Shown in pieces: positions 52,301 to 64,000 of a stretch of 64,000 nucleotides of DNA. How positions within the stretch are numbered: position 1 is the first letter of the stretch; every line of letters begins with the position of its first letter. A program made the position numbers and the translations under genes. This DNA is from Tanytarsus gracilentus (lineage: Eukaryota > Arthropoda > Insecta > Diptera > Chironomidae), in the NCBI GenBank assembly GCA_038502055.1, contig JAXRKN010000045.1:84501-148500 (forward strand), in the 5' to 3' direction. A model generated the notes under the pieces. It was not told the DNA's origin and did not search any database. It was given only the letters and a program-made list of their open reading frames with translations.

Positions 52301-53168
52301 GTTTTGAGAAAAAAAAATTTATAAGTTGTTAATTATTTTTTAAAAATTTAAACTTTTTATAGCGCTTTCAGCAACGTAACAAAATCAATTGTTAATATTG
52401 ATTACTTTAAAGTGCACGAGAACAAAGATGGCACTGTCGATAGAACAAAGACTGACTTGTACCTTCATTTGGTCAATAAAAATGACAATAGTGTGATTGA
52501 AGTGTCCGAAGTACTGCGATTAGTCGATCGAAATATTGAACAATTAGACGAGCTTTTCAAAGAATTTAACGTACTCGATACTAGAGCTTCTGAGGCCTTG
52601 GTATTTCAAGCAGAATTGGGGAATCACACTCAAGCGATTATCTGGCTTGTGATGGTAAACTTAATTATGGGTGCTTTGTTGATAATCGTTGTTACCATGT
52701 GCTTATCGCAACGAACAAATTATCGGCGCGAACTCAAAGCGGCACGAGTGAACTCATATGGTGAGCAAGCGATTAATCTCAAATTAATCTTATGTTACTC
52801 TTATGAATACTTTTACACAATTTTTTTTAGTTCCAACAGACACGGGCAAAATTGCGATAGCACGCGTACCAAACACAAATAAGCACAGTTTGGAAGGAAG
52901 TAATCCGATCTGGTTGCAAGCATATGAAAATGACTGGTACAAGCATGATGATAGTTTCAGTCAAAGCTCGTCGACTCACGATTCTCTTGATGAAAATGTG
53001 CTGGTTAGTGAATTTGAGAGTAACACAAAAACCGTCTCGACATCGAAGGAATTTAATGGACTCCATACACAAAACAACTTGATTAAACATCTCAACATGT
53101 ATCAGCACATAGATAAACTCTCAAACGGCACCATAATTGCTAAGAAATTGGAAACAACGGAACTATAG
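46364..53168 (+). CDS. Cad87A: Cadherin-87A-like (CDH23-related) non-classical cadherin
   Basis: Calcium-dependent adhesion protein of the plasma membrane. Exons 46364-46586, 46660-46811, 46993-48068, 48128-48312, 48366-49442, 49515-50719, 50782-50970, 51029-51161, 51463-52291, 52363-52760, 52831-53168; all phases fit, 1934 residues (fly Cad87A is about 1975). Signal-anchor-like start (LLVIALVTILLSNVNKVNC), then about 13-14 EC repeats marked by linkers such as VEDVNDSEP, ILDENDNNP, VQDFNDHAP and VQDINDNPP. A membrane-adjacent domain follows (LLREDQRVKFVLRQ, DRTKTDLYLHLVNKND, EQLDELFKEFNVLD), as in CDH23. One transmembrane helix (AIIWLVMVNLIMGALLIIVV), then a short tail with EGSNPIWLQAYENDWYK and a C-terminal TTEL, a class I PDZ ligand like that of CDH23. 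No catenin-binding region, as expected. Confidence 0.93.
51197..51220 (+). repeat. (AG)n microsatellite
   Basis: Twelve AG units in the cadherin intron 51162-51462, between the exon end and a second copy of the junction sequence at 51300. Confidence 0.9.
51300..51334 (+). repeat. duplicate of a cadherin exon/intron junction
   Basis: GTCAACGTCACAGGTTCACATGAAATTTT-like sequence repeats 51149-51180 (GTCAACTTCACAGGTTTGTATGAAATTTTT), the end of exon 8 with its donor, about 150 bp downstream in the intron. Identity is over 80% by eye. The copied donor reads GTTCAC and is probably inactive. Confidence 0.6.
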
Positions 53169-56100
53169 TGTATATATACATGTTGCTTGCTTTTGTAAAA
53201 AAAACTGTAATTAGGACCAAAAAACACTTAAGAATATTTATTGTTGTTGTATTTATTTAAGGATTAATTTTTTTAATCAAACAGTGGAGATTTTAATTTT
53301 ATAAAATAGTTTTTGTAGTTTTTATTGTACGAATAATTTAATGTTCTAAAATTATTACATTTTAATCTAAAAAGAATTCTGTCCAGATATATTTTTTAAT
53401 AAATTTTCCTTTGCAAAGAGAATTCTGTTCAAAAATGCCTCCACAAAAAATTGAGAGAAATGTTTACAGACTCATTAAAAATTCTAAAGAGCATTTAGAA
53501 ATACATTTAAGTATGAAAAAAAATTGTAAGAAATTCCGGATAAATTTTTGTTTTCTCTTTTCTTTCCACTTGATTCGCTCGTATCTAATATCATGCGCCG
53601 TGCTATGCCCAAAAAGTACAAATGTTCTCTTCTCCACGCCAGCACGTTGTTATTTTAGGGGGAAACGAAAAACGTGAAGAAATTCCGTATCCAAACACAC
53701 AAAACAGTTCGAAAATTTTCATCGTTTCCAATCGCTTCGTTTCTGTTCTCCTGATGCAATCGATTTGTTATAAATGAATCTTTCCTTTTCCTATCAGTTA
53801 TCGATTAATTTTCAATAACTTCTCAAAACACATTTATAATGGGGAGAGCTTTGGAGGATGCTGGAGAAATTCGATAATGGGAGGAATATTCGATGTATCA
53901 AGATTCAATCATCGTGTCCAATCCGGAAGCTTTAATTTCCATGTAATGATTAACTTTTATTTTACGGGTGGTTTAATAATCCCTGCGTGTATGGTTTGAT
54001 AAGCTAAAATGCCATTCAAATAATTTCTGCCAATCTCATATTCCATTTCATCACTCATCGCGTGCGACGAAGATGAGTAAAACCAAGAAAACATTTTTTT
54101 TATGAATGCGAGAGCGAGAAAAGAGAGGGAAGCCCCATGTCGAAATGAATTTCAATTCGCAGAAGAGAAGAAAACGCTGCACGCCACGAAAAGAAATTCT
54201 CGAGGAAACAATTTCATTGGAATGTAACGAGCGCGCAAAATAATTTAGTGGTGTGCGCAGTGGAAAAAAAATATTTCTTCACGATGAGGCAGCGCAGTTG
54301 CTGTCGCATTATGAGAACCTAGTAAATTTGTTGTTTGTGTTGAACGTGAAATGAGTTACATGAGGGAGAGGAGCCAAACAGTGCAGCCAATTTCGTGAGA
54401 GAGAAAGAGTCGATTTGAGACACTCAACGCGATTTTGGGGTGCTGGTATAATTTCAAATTTAACTCAAAGTTGAACCGTACTAAGTGGCTGACTTGTGAC
54501 GCTTCTCACTTTATTCGCGTTTTCGCATTCACTCGCTTTTAGGCTTTTACCATTTCGAGTGACTTTTGAGTGCTGTCACAAAGTGAAATTTTATGATTTT
54601 CTATTGGATTTGCTTTGCCAACTCTGCTTGCTCTTAACCGTACCGATAACTACACCATTTTGTTTTCTGCTCTCTCGATTCGTCCACAACTTGCTCTAAA
54701 ATGCGCTTTCTAGCGAATTAGAACACACTTACGGTGTAATAGGTGAAAAGTTTTGCAATTAAATCAGGAAATTATGAAGACTATGGAGTGTTAACCTCAA
54801 AAATAATTTCGACCGTTCAAAGTCAAACTTTAGCATTGAGAAAATTAACTTCGGCTTATTTAGCAACACCCACAATTACCCAAAAAAATAGTCGCATAAT
54901 CTTCTAAAATGCATTTATTAGCGATTTCCATCATCACCAATATCAAGCTCACACAGAACGCTGGCCTCGCACTCAGTAGAGTGGCGAAAAATCATTTGAT
55001 CAAACTTTCGACCAACTAAAGAGCGCCGCATGTATTTCCTCCAATTGCGAGGCAGGTTTTTTCGAATTGGAAAATCGAAATTTTGTTAGTAACACTATTT
55101 TATAACCAATATTTTTCACCATTTTACCCAGCAATCATAAGCTCATAGAGTTTGTTTGTTCTTCACTTTCTGTGCTGCCGCTCACATGTTTTTCTCGTTT
55201 TGTGTGACGAAATTCTAAGGCTTTGAACTAAATTCAATTATTTTTTTAACCGAAAACATTTAAGCAATTCTAATTAAACCCCAAAACTACCAACCCGTAA
55301 CAAAAAAGCTTTTTCTCCATCTCTCTTTCTCCCTCTCTCAATTTTTCTGCTTCACTAGTGCATTAAACTATAACTGAACTTTAGTTTCAGCTTAGCATTT
55401 CTCATCATCCAACAAGTTGAGTTGATTCCGTGTCGAGAGAGAGAGCTTGCGGCGAGCAGAAACATGCAGTGCATTCTGAAGCCCTATTCAATGCACAACT
55501 ATAATACTTCAAGAAATAGTTTTGTAGTTTCACATCAAAGTGAAGTAAACTATAAATTTGCACATATATTTCAATCAGCATAATTTTTTTCCCCCTTTTC
55601 GAATGTATGCGAGGAGAATAAAAATTCGTTAATCGTGAATGGTTCTGAGTAAACGATTCTCTCTCTTTCGTACACACCGACGTGAATTTTAAAACCACAG
55701 TGTTGTGCCTTAAAACTTATGAGAGCCGGGTGGGTTTTTCAGTAACAGAAATTTTGTTGCAAAAGCAAATAGGCAAAAGAGGCAACTTGTAGATATGGAA
55801 ACTTTACATTTAGATCGAGAAAGGATTTTGAATGGGAGAAGTTAAGGGGGAATAATTAATTGAAAATTTTGGGCTATAAGGAATTCATTATTTTATTTGA
55901 AGTTTTATAATTTTTTTAAAATGCGCCGAGCGTTTCAAGCTTTAGCAATTATAAATAATTTTATACTTATTTTTTATATCTTTTACCGTAACAACGTCGA
56001 GTACATAATTAGAATTTTTAAAAAATAAATTAATTTTTGTCATTAATTTAAAAAATTATTAACAAATATCAACTTTTAAAAGCATTTTTTATGATTAATT

Positions 56101-57170
56101 TTTTTAAGCATCTCCCAAAATTTTAGCACAAATTTTTTATTTCCTACTTGATAAAAAACCGATTTGTGGTTCAAAATTGCGAGTCTATTGTGTCTCCATC
56201 AACTCATTCGCTCTCTATCACTCACTCAAAGATTTTCTCCTTCGCACTTTTTCGGTTATCGAAATGAAATCCACAGAACACATAAATTTTTGGCTACATC
56301 TCGACAGACACGAAAATTGAAAAATCTGAAAATCCACTTTGAATCGCAGACTGTGTTTATGTATATTGAATATTACCATCGTCGTCATGTATGTTCTTGT
56401 AGTTCCTCCTCTTTCGAGTCATGCTCTCTCTCTCTCATTCTCATCCAGTCGGTCTCAGTCTCTCGTTCTCGTTTACTCAACCACGTTAGGAGCTCTTCCC
56501 ACACACTAGACTCATATATATGCATTAGAAAATACTGCCGCGTCTTATGGCGTCCTATTGAAAATCCACAATGTTCAATTTCTAATACCGGAGGACTCTT
56601 TCGCCATTCTCTATTGCCAAACATATTATTATATGATGATTGTGAATAAAAGACTGTTGTATGTTAGCCATTGCACAATGTAGTCAGAACCAAATAACAG
56701 AGGAATTTTTTGGCTCTTCGAGTAAGTGAGAGAGGGAGAGTGAATTTGAAAAAAGTTTCCAAACACCGCAATTTTTCTCGTCATACTTCGTTCGTGAGAT
56801 TTTTAAGCGGAAAACAGAAATGATGACAGCATTTAGTGCTAATATTCTTTTTTCTGATGATCAGCGGAGCTTCGAATGCTCTTCTTAATCTTGTAGCACG
56901 AGACAATACACAATTTTTCCACTCTATTGGGTATCTCTCTCTCTCTCTCTCTCTCTCATGGCACGCTCGCGGCCAAAAAACATAAAACACCGCAAACACA
57001 AAATATCGAAGGAGGTGCGTATTAGGTGCACATCAGTATGTGGACGTATGAAAATATTTTAATGAAAGAGAGAAAAAATTTAACTTTTATTTATAAAGCA
57101 ATTATACTTTTTGATTTTTGTGATGATGAAGAAACTCTTACATTTTTAAGCTTAAAATTTTAATCTTATA
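53169..57170. other. gene-free, GAGA/CT-rich stretch
   Basis: After the cadherin 3'UTR no coding region is supported. From about 54050 to 57000 the DNA is less AT-rich and has many GAGAGA/TCTCTC tracts (55435-55444, 56425-56437, 56934-56959), typical of GAGA-factor binding regions or leaders of neural or developmental genes. No exon with paired splice sites stood out. Confidence 0.45.
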
Positions 57171-58550
57171 TAGGGTGGGTGTATATTATTTATGAGTAAA
57201 ACTGTAAAAGTCAACAAAGAAGTCCATTTTTTTCTTACTTCCAATGACTCAATTCTCAATATTTAGGTATTTTTAAAAACCTCATGTGTTTATCTTTAAT
57301 TTGAGACATTTGCAAAAGTTCTATGAGACCGGGATCATGTCTAAAATGGTCTCTCTTTTGTGTATAGAATTTGTGAGTTGATGTATATAATTTGTGAGTA
57401 AAAGTGTCTATAATTTGTGAGTTAAACTTTGAAAAATCATTTCACCTGTAAATCACTGTCAATGAAATAAATTTTTGGGATGTAATTTTTCAGAAACATA
57501 TGAAATTGTGGAAAAAAAATATTTTGTCACTGATAAAGCTGCTTATGGCTCTGTCTATGCTGGAAACTCTCTGTTTTAATGCAAATTAACTCATTTAACA
57601 TGATTTTTACATGATAAATTCAAGTTTAAACGAAATAATTAAATTTTTAAGAATTTTCCTTGAGACTCCTCGTTTAAGGCATGCTCAAAAGGTACACAAA
57701 ATGATAGCTAGGGTATTAATGCATTCCCAAGTGTAAAATAAATTAGATGTATTGATAAATTATTGACGGCTTTTGATATTGATGACAAATGAAAAGAAAA
57801 TTTTTATTTTTACGTTCCTTAGTGTCACTTCCGATCAAAGTTTTATCTAGTAATCAGTTTATGAGCTTAAAATAATTCTGTAATAGTACTAATGATGGCA
57901 CAATCTTCTGCAGCGCTTAAAAATTTTATTTTATTTCTAAAGAATTTTTTGAAAAAAATATTTGTTGGATATTGGTTCCGCTGGATCTAAGTTACTCTGG
58001 ATCTTGGTTCCTTTGCATGTTTATTTTAAAAATAATTTATTAGCAAATATAAAAAAAGATAAGGATTCTTGTAAAATATAAGTTTTATTTTTCTTTCAAT
58101 AACTGCACTCACTTGCAGGTGCCTCTTATTTAATCGCTTCCAGCATTGATTTTTTTAACTAGCATTCTCACATCTTCTATTTTTTACTTAAATTTTTAAA
58201 TTTTTCCTTAAATCTCGTTGCGCAATCAAATGAGATATTTTTGGATTTACTGGCAGTGCCACTGGCAGCGATCATGTCCATATTACAAAACTATATCTTC
58301 ATGTACCTTATTGAATTCGTAATTAAATGGTTAATCGATTGGTGTGGATATTTTTTGAGTCATGTCCATCATTTTCTTAATATTTTTTGTTTTCTTGATG
58401 GCGCTGTCTGAAAACGATTGGTTTAATTTTTAAGCTATTGTTTTTGTGTCATCTTGTATTGCAAAGACCTAGTTACTTCCTAGAATAGAGAAGCCATGGA
58501 CAAGTTTAAGAGAGGTCATTTTGGGGAAGTCTCGGAGAAGATATCCTATA

Positions 58551-58650
58551 GAGGAACCAACTTCCAGCGGAGGAACCAACATCCAGCGAAGGAACCAACA
58601 TCCAACTGAGGAACCAACATCCAGTGTAGGAACTAACATCCAGTACAAGC
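58551..58650 (+). repeat. 19-bp minisatellite, forward array
   Basis: About five tandem 19-bp units: GGAACCAACTTCCAGCGGA, GGAACCAACATCCAGCGAA, GGAACCAACATCCAACTGA, GGAACCAACATCCAGTGTA, GGAACTAACATCCAGTACA. The period of 19 breaks any reading frame, so the short open frame across it is not a gene. Confidence 0.88.
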
Positions 58651-58685
58651 ACCAACATCAATGTCACTCGATTGCTGATCGAATT

Positions 58686-58946
58686 CCGAGTTCAACGATA
58701 CCCATGAAGCCATATAAGAGAAAATTTGTATGGAAAATGGACATTAGAGCTGTCCGTGGCACGACCTATGGTCACTGCTTAAATAATTCCTAAAATAGCT
58801 GAAACTAGACCCTCAGAGCTACCATCTGGTGAAAACCTGAAGTCTCTAGCTGGTCCAGGGGCCGAGATCTCGAAGCCATAGACAGACAGACGGACGGAAT
58901 CACGAGCATATAAGTGTTACACCACTTCGTGGGTTACACTAAAAAA
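58686..58946 (-). repeat. dispersed repeat R1, longest inverse copy
   Basis: On minus it runs from TTTTTAGTGTAACCCACGAA through GATTCCGTCCGTCTGTCTGT, GGCCCCTGGACCAGCTAGAG, GACCATAGGTCGTGCCACGG, AATGTCCATTTTCCATACAA to GGCTTCATGGGTATCGTTGA. It lies inside the 2.46 kb element. Confidence 0.8.
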
Positions 58947-59634
58947 TATCTTCGCGATCTCGATGCTTCTATTGATCAAATAAGATATCACAACTGCTTT
59001 TAACTGCTTATTTGAGAATAAAGGACATTAGCATCAGTTTTGGTGCATGTCCGTCTAAAATCTATCTTCTCATTTGATTTGTATGGAGATAAAAATAGAC
59101 ATAGGCTGCATGCGCGGCGTTATATTAGCCAAACAATGACAAAAATGATGCATTATTCATGAAAAATCTCCTTTTTAAACCTAATTAATAAAAATTGTGG
59201 TGGAATTTTTCAAAGCCTACTTGACTAAAATTCACTCACAAATTATATACACTTTTACTCACAAATTATAGACATCAGAAGAATTAATTTTTAGCGCACT
59301 TCCCGGTCATTTGATTTCCAATTTTTTTCATAAATAAACTGAGGAGATAGCCAGGAACTCAAAAATATTTTTTTCGAAAATGATCGGATTTATTTTCATA
59401 GAAATATAGAAAGAATAAAATGAGGAATAAATGTATGGGAAATCTTATAAAGAGACTTTAAGGCATTTCCAAAGGCTCAATGTCTATCAAACCTTTTCTA
59501 AAATGAAGGGATCAATCTTAGCTTTAATTTTAATATTGGTTGTTACACACTTTAAAGGACAGACAAAAGAAAATACCCATTGATAAATTTACTCACAAAT
59601 TATATGCACTCTTAAATAATATACACCCACCCTA

Positions 59635-61376
59635 TTTAAAATAATTTAGAAAACATTAAAATGTTTAAAATCATCCTCAATAAAGTTTAAAATTCAATGG
59701 AATTATTTCAAAATATTTTTCAACAATCGCCAAACCTCCAATGACAAACCCCACATGTGTAAAATATTCTTTCAAATTGCACATGATCGTGGGAAAATTT
59801 TAAACTTTATTAAAAATGTTTGTGCTGTTGACTCTCATGTTCGCCTAATAACAAGTGAACTGTTTGAAGATTTTATTATTTCTACTTTGTATGTGACTTT
59901 ACTACAAATATTATATCGTAAACTAAAAGTTTCAGAATTTATGTAGAGACTCTCAAAAGTCTTTACGAAAAACTTTTCCTAAATTATATGCTTATTTTAA
60001 ATTTATTTTCGTACACAGTTTCATTACTCTTTGATTATTTACGAAAAAAAATCATTTTTAATTGATGAAGAAATGACTAATGATCCTCCTCATCATCGGC
60101 TGCTTTCCTATTAGAGTGCTAATGGAAAAATATATGCAGCTGTGAGAAATCTCCTCCTCAGCTTCTTTGCAACGCTTTACACACGTGCAACCCAAAAAAA
60201 CTCTTAGCTAAGAGAAAGGAAATCTCATTTAGTCGCTGATATACGTTCGTAGTTGCAGCACATGCAAGATAAAAATGCATAGAAAAAGAACTCTTTTTAC
60301 AATCGACATCGCTAGACGAAGAGCGCAAAAGATGAAGAAGAAATTTAAAAAACTATTAAGAACTCATGAAAGTGTTTTTACGCTTTTGCACACAATGCAC
60401 TAGGAAGTTTTGCGCGTATTGCGCTTTTCGCTATTTTCAACTCAAGCTTAATGCACATCTCCTCCTGGTTAAGAGCACAACAAATTTCCAATGGCTTCCA
60501 AAAGTGACTCGAAAAAGTTCTTAAACTTTTTTCTCTGTGCTAGCCGCGAGAATATTTTAAATCTATTTTAAATAAAAACTTTTTCCAAATCTCTTATCTA
60601 TTTCACTTCCTTGATGACGTTTTTTAAACTTTAAATTTCCACGCTGTCATAACAGAGGTACATAAAAGAATTTTAATCTAACATGCAATGCTGCAACATG
60701 AGTCTCTGGACAAGAGTCTGCCTGGTAGTTGCAAAACGAGTAAGAAGAGTTTCCACACGAGTTTCGAAGCAAGTTTTCAGGACATCGGCAACAGGCTATG
60801 TCCACGAGCACAATCCGATTCATGCTGAGAAATGTTAAACCGGTCTCGTTGAGCTTAAATTTTCCATTCCTGAACGACATTTTTCGCATTTCGCTACCAG
60901 AGCTTCATCGTTGACGGCACATTTGCAAAACTATTGCACATAGAGAAATATAAAACAGCAAATATTGGCTTGCATCTCTCACTCTTTAATTTTTTTACGT
61001 GCATTGCTCGTTTTTGATACTACGAGAATGTCTTGTTAGATGAAGGAGAAAAAAAAACAATTTGCTTGCTTGCTCTGCGCTATAGCAATTTTCTCATCGC
61101 GATTCATTGTTATTTTTTTTCTTTCTTTTCTCGTGAAGCAACAACAGTTGACGATGCTTGCATTCATATGCAGGCGCACAGCATGCAAATGAAATGATTT
61201 AAGCAAGTTTAATTGATAATTTATATTTAAGCCTCATAGGGAAACAACCAACGTATATCGTATTTTTAATCTTAGAAATGTTGAAAATTTAACGAGAAAA
61301 ATTAGTTATATTTTTAAAATTTCAACATTAAACGCATCTTGAATTCAAACTCTTGCACCAAAAATTAAAATAGTAA
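59635..61376. other. gene-free stretch
   Basis: No gene supported. At 60647-60889 both strands carry open frames (minus: DIACCRCPENLLRNSCGNSS, plus: SLWTRVCLVVAKRVRRVSTR) in a GC-richer island, with no start or splice context that favours either. Confidence 0.4.
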
Positions 61377-62127
61377 ATTTGCAAGGAGAGAATAAAAATT
61401 AATACGAGTGCGAATGAATTGAAAGGATTAATCTACCAGTCGTACGAAAAATTTATTGAGGATATGGAAAAATTGGTAACACAAATGAATGAAAGTACAT
61501 CCGCTAGCGTTACACACCTCCAAGATTTAATGTTGAAAGAAATTAAAAAATTGATTGCCGAAATTACAAAATACAAATCTCAAGGTGGTAAACGTTGAAC
61601 ATGTCAGGACCGTCGATAATATTTCATCAGCACAGATAGATATTTCAGCACGTCTTAATCAACTTGAACAGGAAAAATACAACAACAGCATCGAAATATC
61701 AAGTCTAAATTCAGCGACAATGATCTCTCAAAAGTCAGCGCGAGAAATAGCAAGACAAGTCCTCAGTATCTACAATGTGCAACATTTTAAGAGTGCTTAC
61801 AAACGTCATCTCACAGTCAAGTCTGAACGAAAAAGTTTGCTTATTGTCAACTTTGATACATACGAGGAAAAGATGAAAGTGCTGGACAAGAAAAGATTAG
61901 GCGATAGAGGAAAAAAACGCACTGTTAACTTTAACTACTCGTTAACATCGCTTAATCGAATTCTTTTTATGCGTGCAAGAGTAATGGCAAAGTCGATCAA
62001 CCAAAAAGTTGCTATTTCCCGTGGTCGTGTTTTCATCCGAAATCCTGGTGAAAAATTTGGAAAGCGCGTAAAGTCTGAGAAGGACCTCAACATACTCAGA
62101 TTAGATACCGATCCAACCGCGACTTAA
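61377..62127 (+). pseudogene. non-LTR retrotransposon ORF1 fragment (coiled coil plus FP-like domain), frameshifted
   Basis: The first frame (61377-61604) reads as a coiled coil (ELKGLIYQSYEKFIEDMEKL, then LQDLMLKEIKKLIAEI). The second frame (61555-62127) continues the coil (SARLNQLEQEKYNNSIEI) and ends in a domain with FNYSLTSLNRILFMRARVMA, VAISRGRVFIRNPGEKF and KDLNIL. This resembles the FP/L1-like C-terminal domain of insect LINE ORF1 proteins (nucleic-acid binding during retrotransposition). The two parts overlap in different frames, so one shift around 61560-61600 has broken it. No PHD finger at the N-terminus and no reverse transcriptase downstream: a dead fragment. Confidence 0.65.
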
Positions 62128-63289
62128 CCAACACATTTAGCGATGTCAATCATTTTCGTTGAATTTACGCACATTCTCTACTTGTCACACCAAGCTGTCA
62201 AACCGTAAGACACGCGATCTTTAAGGAGCTACGCTCATTAACCGTGTTTAAAAGTATTTGTTATTTAAAAAAAAGATCAAGGATTTTTTATGCCTCGCTT
62301 GTCTTTGAGATCTTATTAAAAACCTTTTTTGAACACTCTTGTCATTTGAGCTTTTTATTAGTCCTTGCTGACTGGCACAGGCTATTATTTAGATCAATAA
62401 AATTAATTATTAAATTGGAAATGGTCAAACGAATTGCATAGAAGTTCTAAAAATTGCCCCCTAGTTAAGTTAATTAAGGTTTCTCTATCAACTCCCTGAC
62501 CGAATCCATGCTTCCTCTATTCAAAACAACTAAAAAAATGTAATTTTTATAAAAAAAACATCATTATGCGCTTATTTTCCCCTGCCTTAATTAATTAAAT
62601 TTTGATAAAAGAAAAAATTTGAGTTTCTTTAAAACGTTAAAGAAAGAGAAATAGATCGCATGAGAAATGAATCTTGGAATATAAAGGAAAAATTAAGAGG
62701 TTATCAATAACAAAGATCCAGTAAAGATCCAGCGAAATAAATATACATTTTTTCTATTTATTATTACTGTCTCAAAGTGAAACAATAGCAAAGAAGTGCT
62801 TTATTGAATACTCTAAAGCAAGAATGAGTTTAATTCCATTATTAAAATTAATGAAATTAATTAAACTCGATGGAACTTTGAAGAATCGATGACTTATCAA
62901 CACAATAATCGTAATTTAAATATTTTATAAACACTCTGAAAACTTAAATTAAATTAATATGTAATGTTTTTAACACCTGCCCGAGTCAGTATCGACAAAT
63001 GTTCATCTTAAATTTCAATGTCTGACAAGTGCAAGCAGGGCTTTCAACAACCTCCAAAATCTCTTTTTTATGACTTTTGTAACTTTTTACTTTCAATAGT
63101 AGATAAAATAAGACCTAAACCACTTCAGGGGTCAATTAAGAATAGAACTCAATACTCACCCCTAAAAAGCATCTCTGAATATTTTTATTTCTCTTCGTTC
63201 GAACGCGTTCTGAGATTTTAATGTGAGTAAAATAATTTTAAAGTTGCCGAGGAAATTTTTGATACTGTACTCTAATCTATATTTAGTTT
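62128..63289. other. gene-free stretch
   Basis: AT-rich, without supportable genes. AAAGATCCAGTAAAGATCCAGC at about 62710 is a scrap of the 19-bp/GGATC-type repeat. Confidence 0.45.
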
Positions 63290-63595
63290 TCAAAATGGAT
63301 CCTGGTTCCTGCAATGGATACTAGTTCTTGGACATGATTTTGGCTACTGTAATGTTAGTTTAACCTGTTATTCGATCTTGGTTCTTCCGCTGGAAGTAAG
63401 TTACTAAGTTCCTTCAATAAAAGTTAGTTCCTTTGCTGGAAGTTAATTCCTCCGCTGTAAACCAGTTCCTCCAGTGGAAGTTAGTTACTCCGCTGGATAT
63501 TACTTCCTCGGCTGGATGTTGTTTCCTCTACTAAAATCTATTTTTAAGACATGCTTTATGCTGGGTGTTGGTTCCCTCGTTGGAGTTTTGGAAAA
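63290..63595 (-). repeat. 19-bp minisatellite, inverse degenerate array
   Basis: Degenerate 19-bp units in + orientation such as GTTAGTTCCTTTGCTGGAA, GTTAATTCCTCCGCTGTAA, ACCAGTTCCTCCAGTGGAA and GTTAGTTACTCCGCTGGAT, which are complements of the array at 58551-58650. Older or more diverged than that array. Confidence 0.8.
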
Positions 63596-64000
63596 TCTTT
63601 TAAGTCTTTTATTTCCTTTTTAATACTGATTTGCAACAACCGAGTCACGCCCTCGATTATTTTCTGTTTATTTTTTCATTCATTTTAGATTTTATCCCGA
63701 TAAAAAAAAATTACTGATGAAAATTTCATTGCCTACTAATGTTCACATTTCAATTTACTCCGGAATTATAAGCACGTCATAAATGTTAATTTTTTAAAGC
63801 ACTTTGGGGACATATAAAATTTAAGTTGGTATAAAAATGTGTGGATGAAGACCTTCGTGACTCAAGAAATATACTAATGGAAAAATTGCAACTGATTTAA
63901 TTGATGAGATAAATCAAGAGGATTTTTGTATAAAAAAAATTAAAACTTGCTTTTCATGGCCAAATCAAGTCTAAAACTTTAAGTCAAGTGTTGTCCCGGC

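Larger units (their letters stand above)
57171..59634. mobile_element. inverted-ended repeat element, about 2.46 kb
   Basis: Ends TAGGGTGGGTGTATATTATT and its inverse at 59634, followed by subterminal repeats TATAATTTGTGAGTAAA (57375-57432; inverse at 59240-59280 and 59590-59605). A convincing target duplication could not be read. The interior carries an R1 copy and a 19-bp minisatellite and lacks a transposase frame, so it looks like a non-autonomous element that has collected other repeats. Confidence 0.6.

Noticed and set aside
56164..57000. Frames rich in Ser/Arg or Glu/Arg
   Set aside because: Translations of TCTCTC/GAGAGA tracts; no splice or start support.
58521..58793. Frame reading GGTNIQRRNQHPTEEPTSSV
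   Set aside because: It is the 19-bp minisatellite running into R1; the period is not a multiple of three.

Overview
The window looks like AT-rich insect nuclear DNA, most likely a nematoceran fly (midge or mosquito relative). This rests on three things: short introns (about 55-85 nt) with GTRAG donors and T-rich acceptors, a gene set whose closest recognisable relatives are fly genes, and intergenic DNA packed with small terminal-inverted-repeat elements. There are no bacterial features, and I found no tRNA, rRNA or CRISPR. All gene models below were joined by hand from splice signals and reading-frame continuity; the recognised multi-exon genes keep frame across every junction.

Layout. 1-5.1 kb: probably a large synapsin intron. 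It holds a candidate minus-strand promoter, 5'UTR exon and signal-peptide exon (possibly the nested Timp gene known from synapsin loci), and a triple-nested transposon insertion. 5.2-11.9 kb: the 3' half of synapsin on +, ending in an in-frame UAG followed by 298 further open codons and a strong predicted stem-loop. 12-20 kb: no convincing gene, but two mobile-element families in intact form with target duplications, a 0.96 kb CAGGG-ended element and dispersed repeats. 20.1-26.3 kb: a TBC1D30-type Rab GAP, with a stray PHD-finger fragment on the opposite strand in its first intron. 27.7-29.1 kb: a membrane-anchored SDR16C-like retinol dehydrogenase, convergent with a divergent ionotropic receptor on - (29.4-32.1 kb). 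33.7-35.4 kb: a tandem pair of small four-pass membrane proteins (DUF4728-like). 36.5-38.1 kb: TM2D2 on - and Mad2 on +, divergent across 163 bp. 38.2-46.2 kb: repeats, a candidate signal-peptide exon with a CTCF-like motif next to it, and a mariner-like MITE. 46.2-53.2 kb: a complete Cad87A/CDH23-like cadherin. 53.2-64 kb: no recognised gene; GAGA/CT-rich DNA, a 2.46 kb inverted-ended repeat element, two arrays of a 19-bp minisatellite and a frameshifted LINE ORF1.

The genes do not form one pathway; they serve synaptic vesicles, Rab regulation, retinoid/steroid redox, chemosensation, Notch-linked TM2 function, the spindle checkpoint and cell adhesion. The most interesting signals are the synapsin stop-codon readthrough with its downstream hairpin, the possible antisense nested gene in the synapsin intron, and the mobile-element families whose insertions can be reconstructed from paired copies inside the window.
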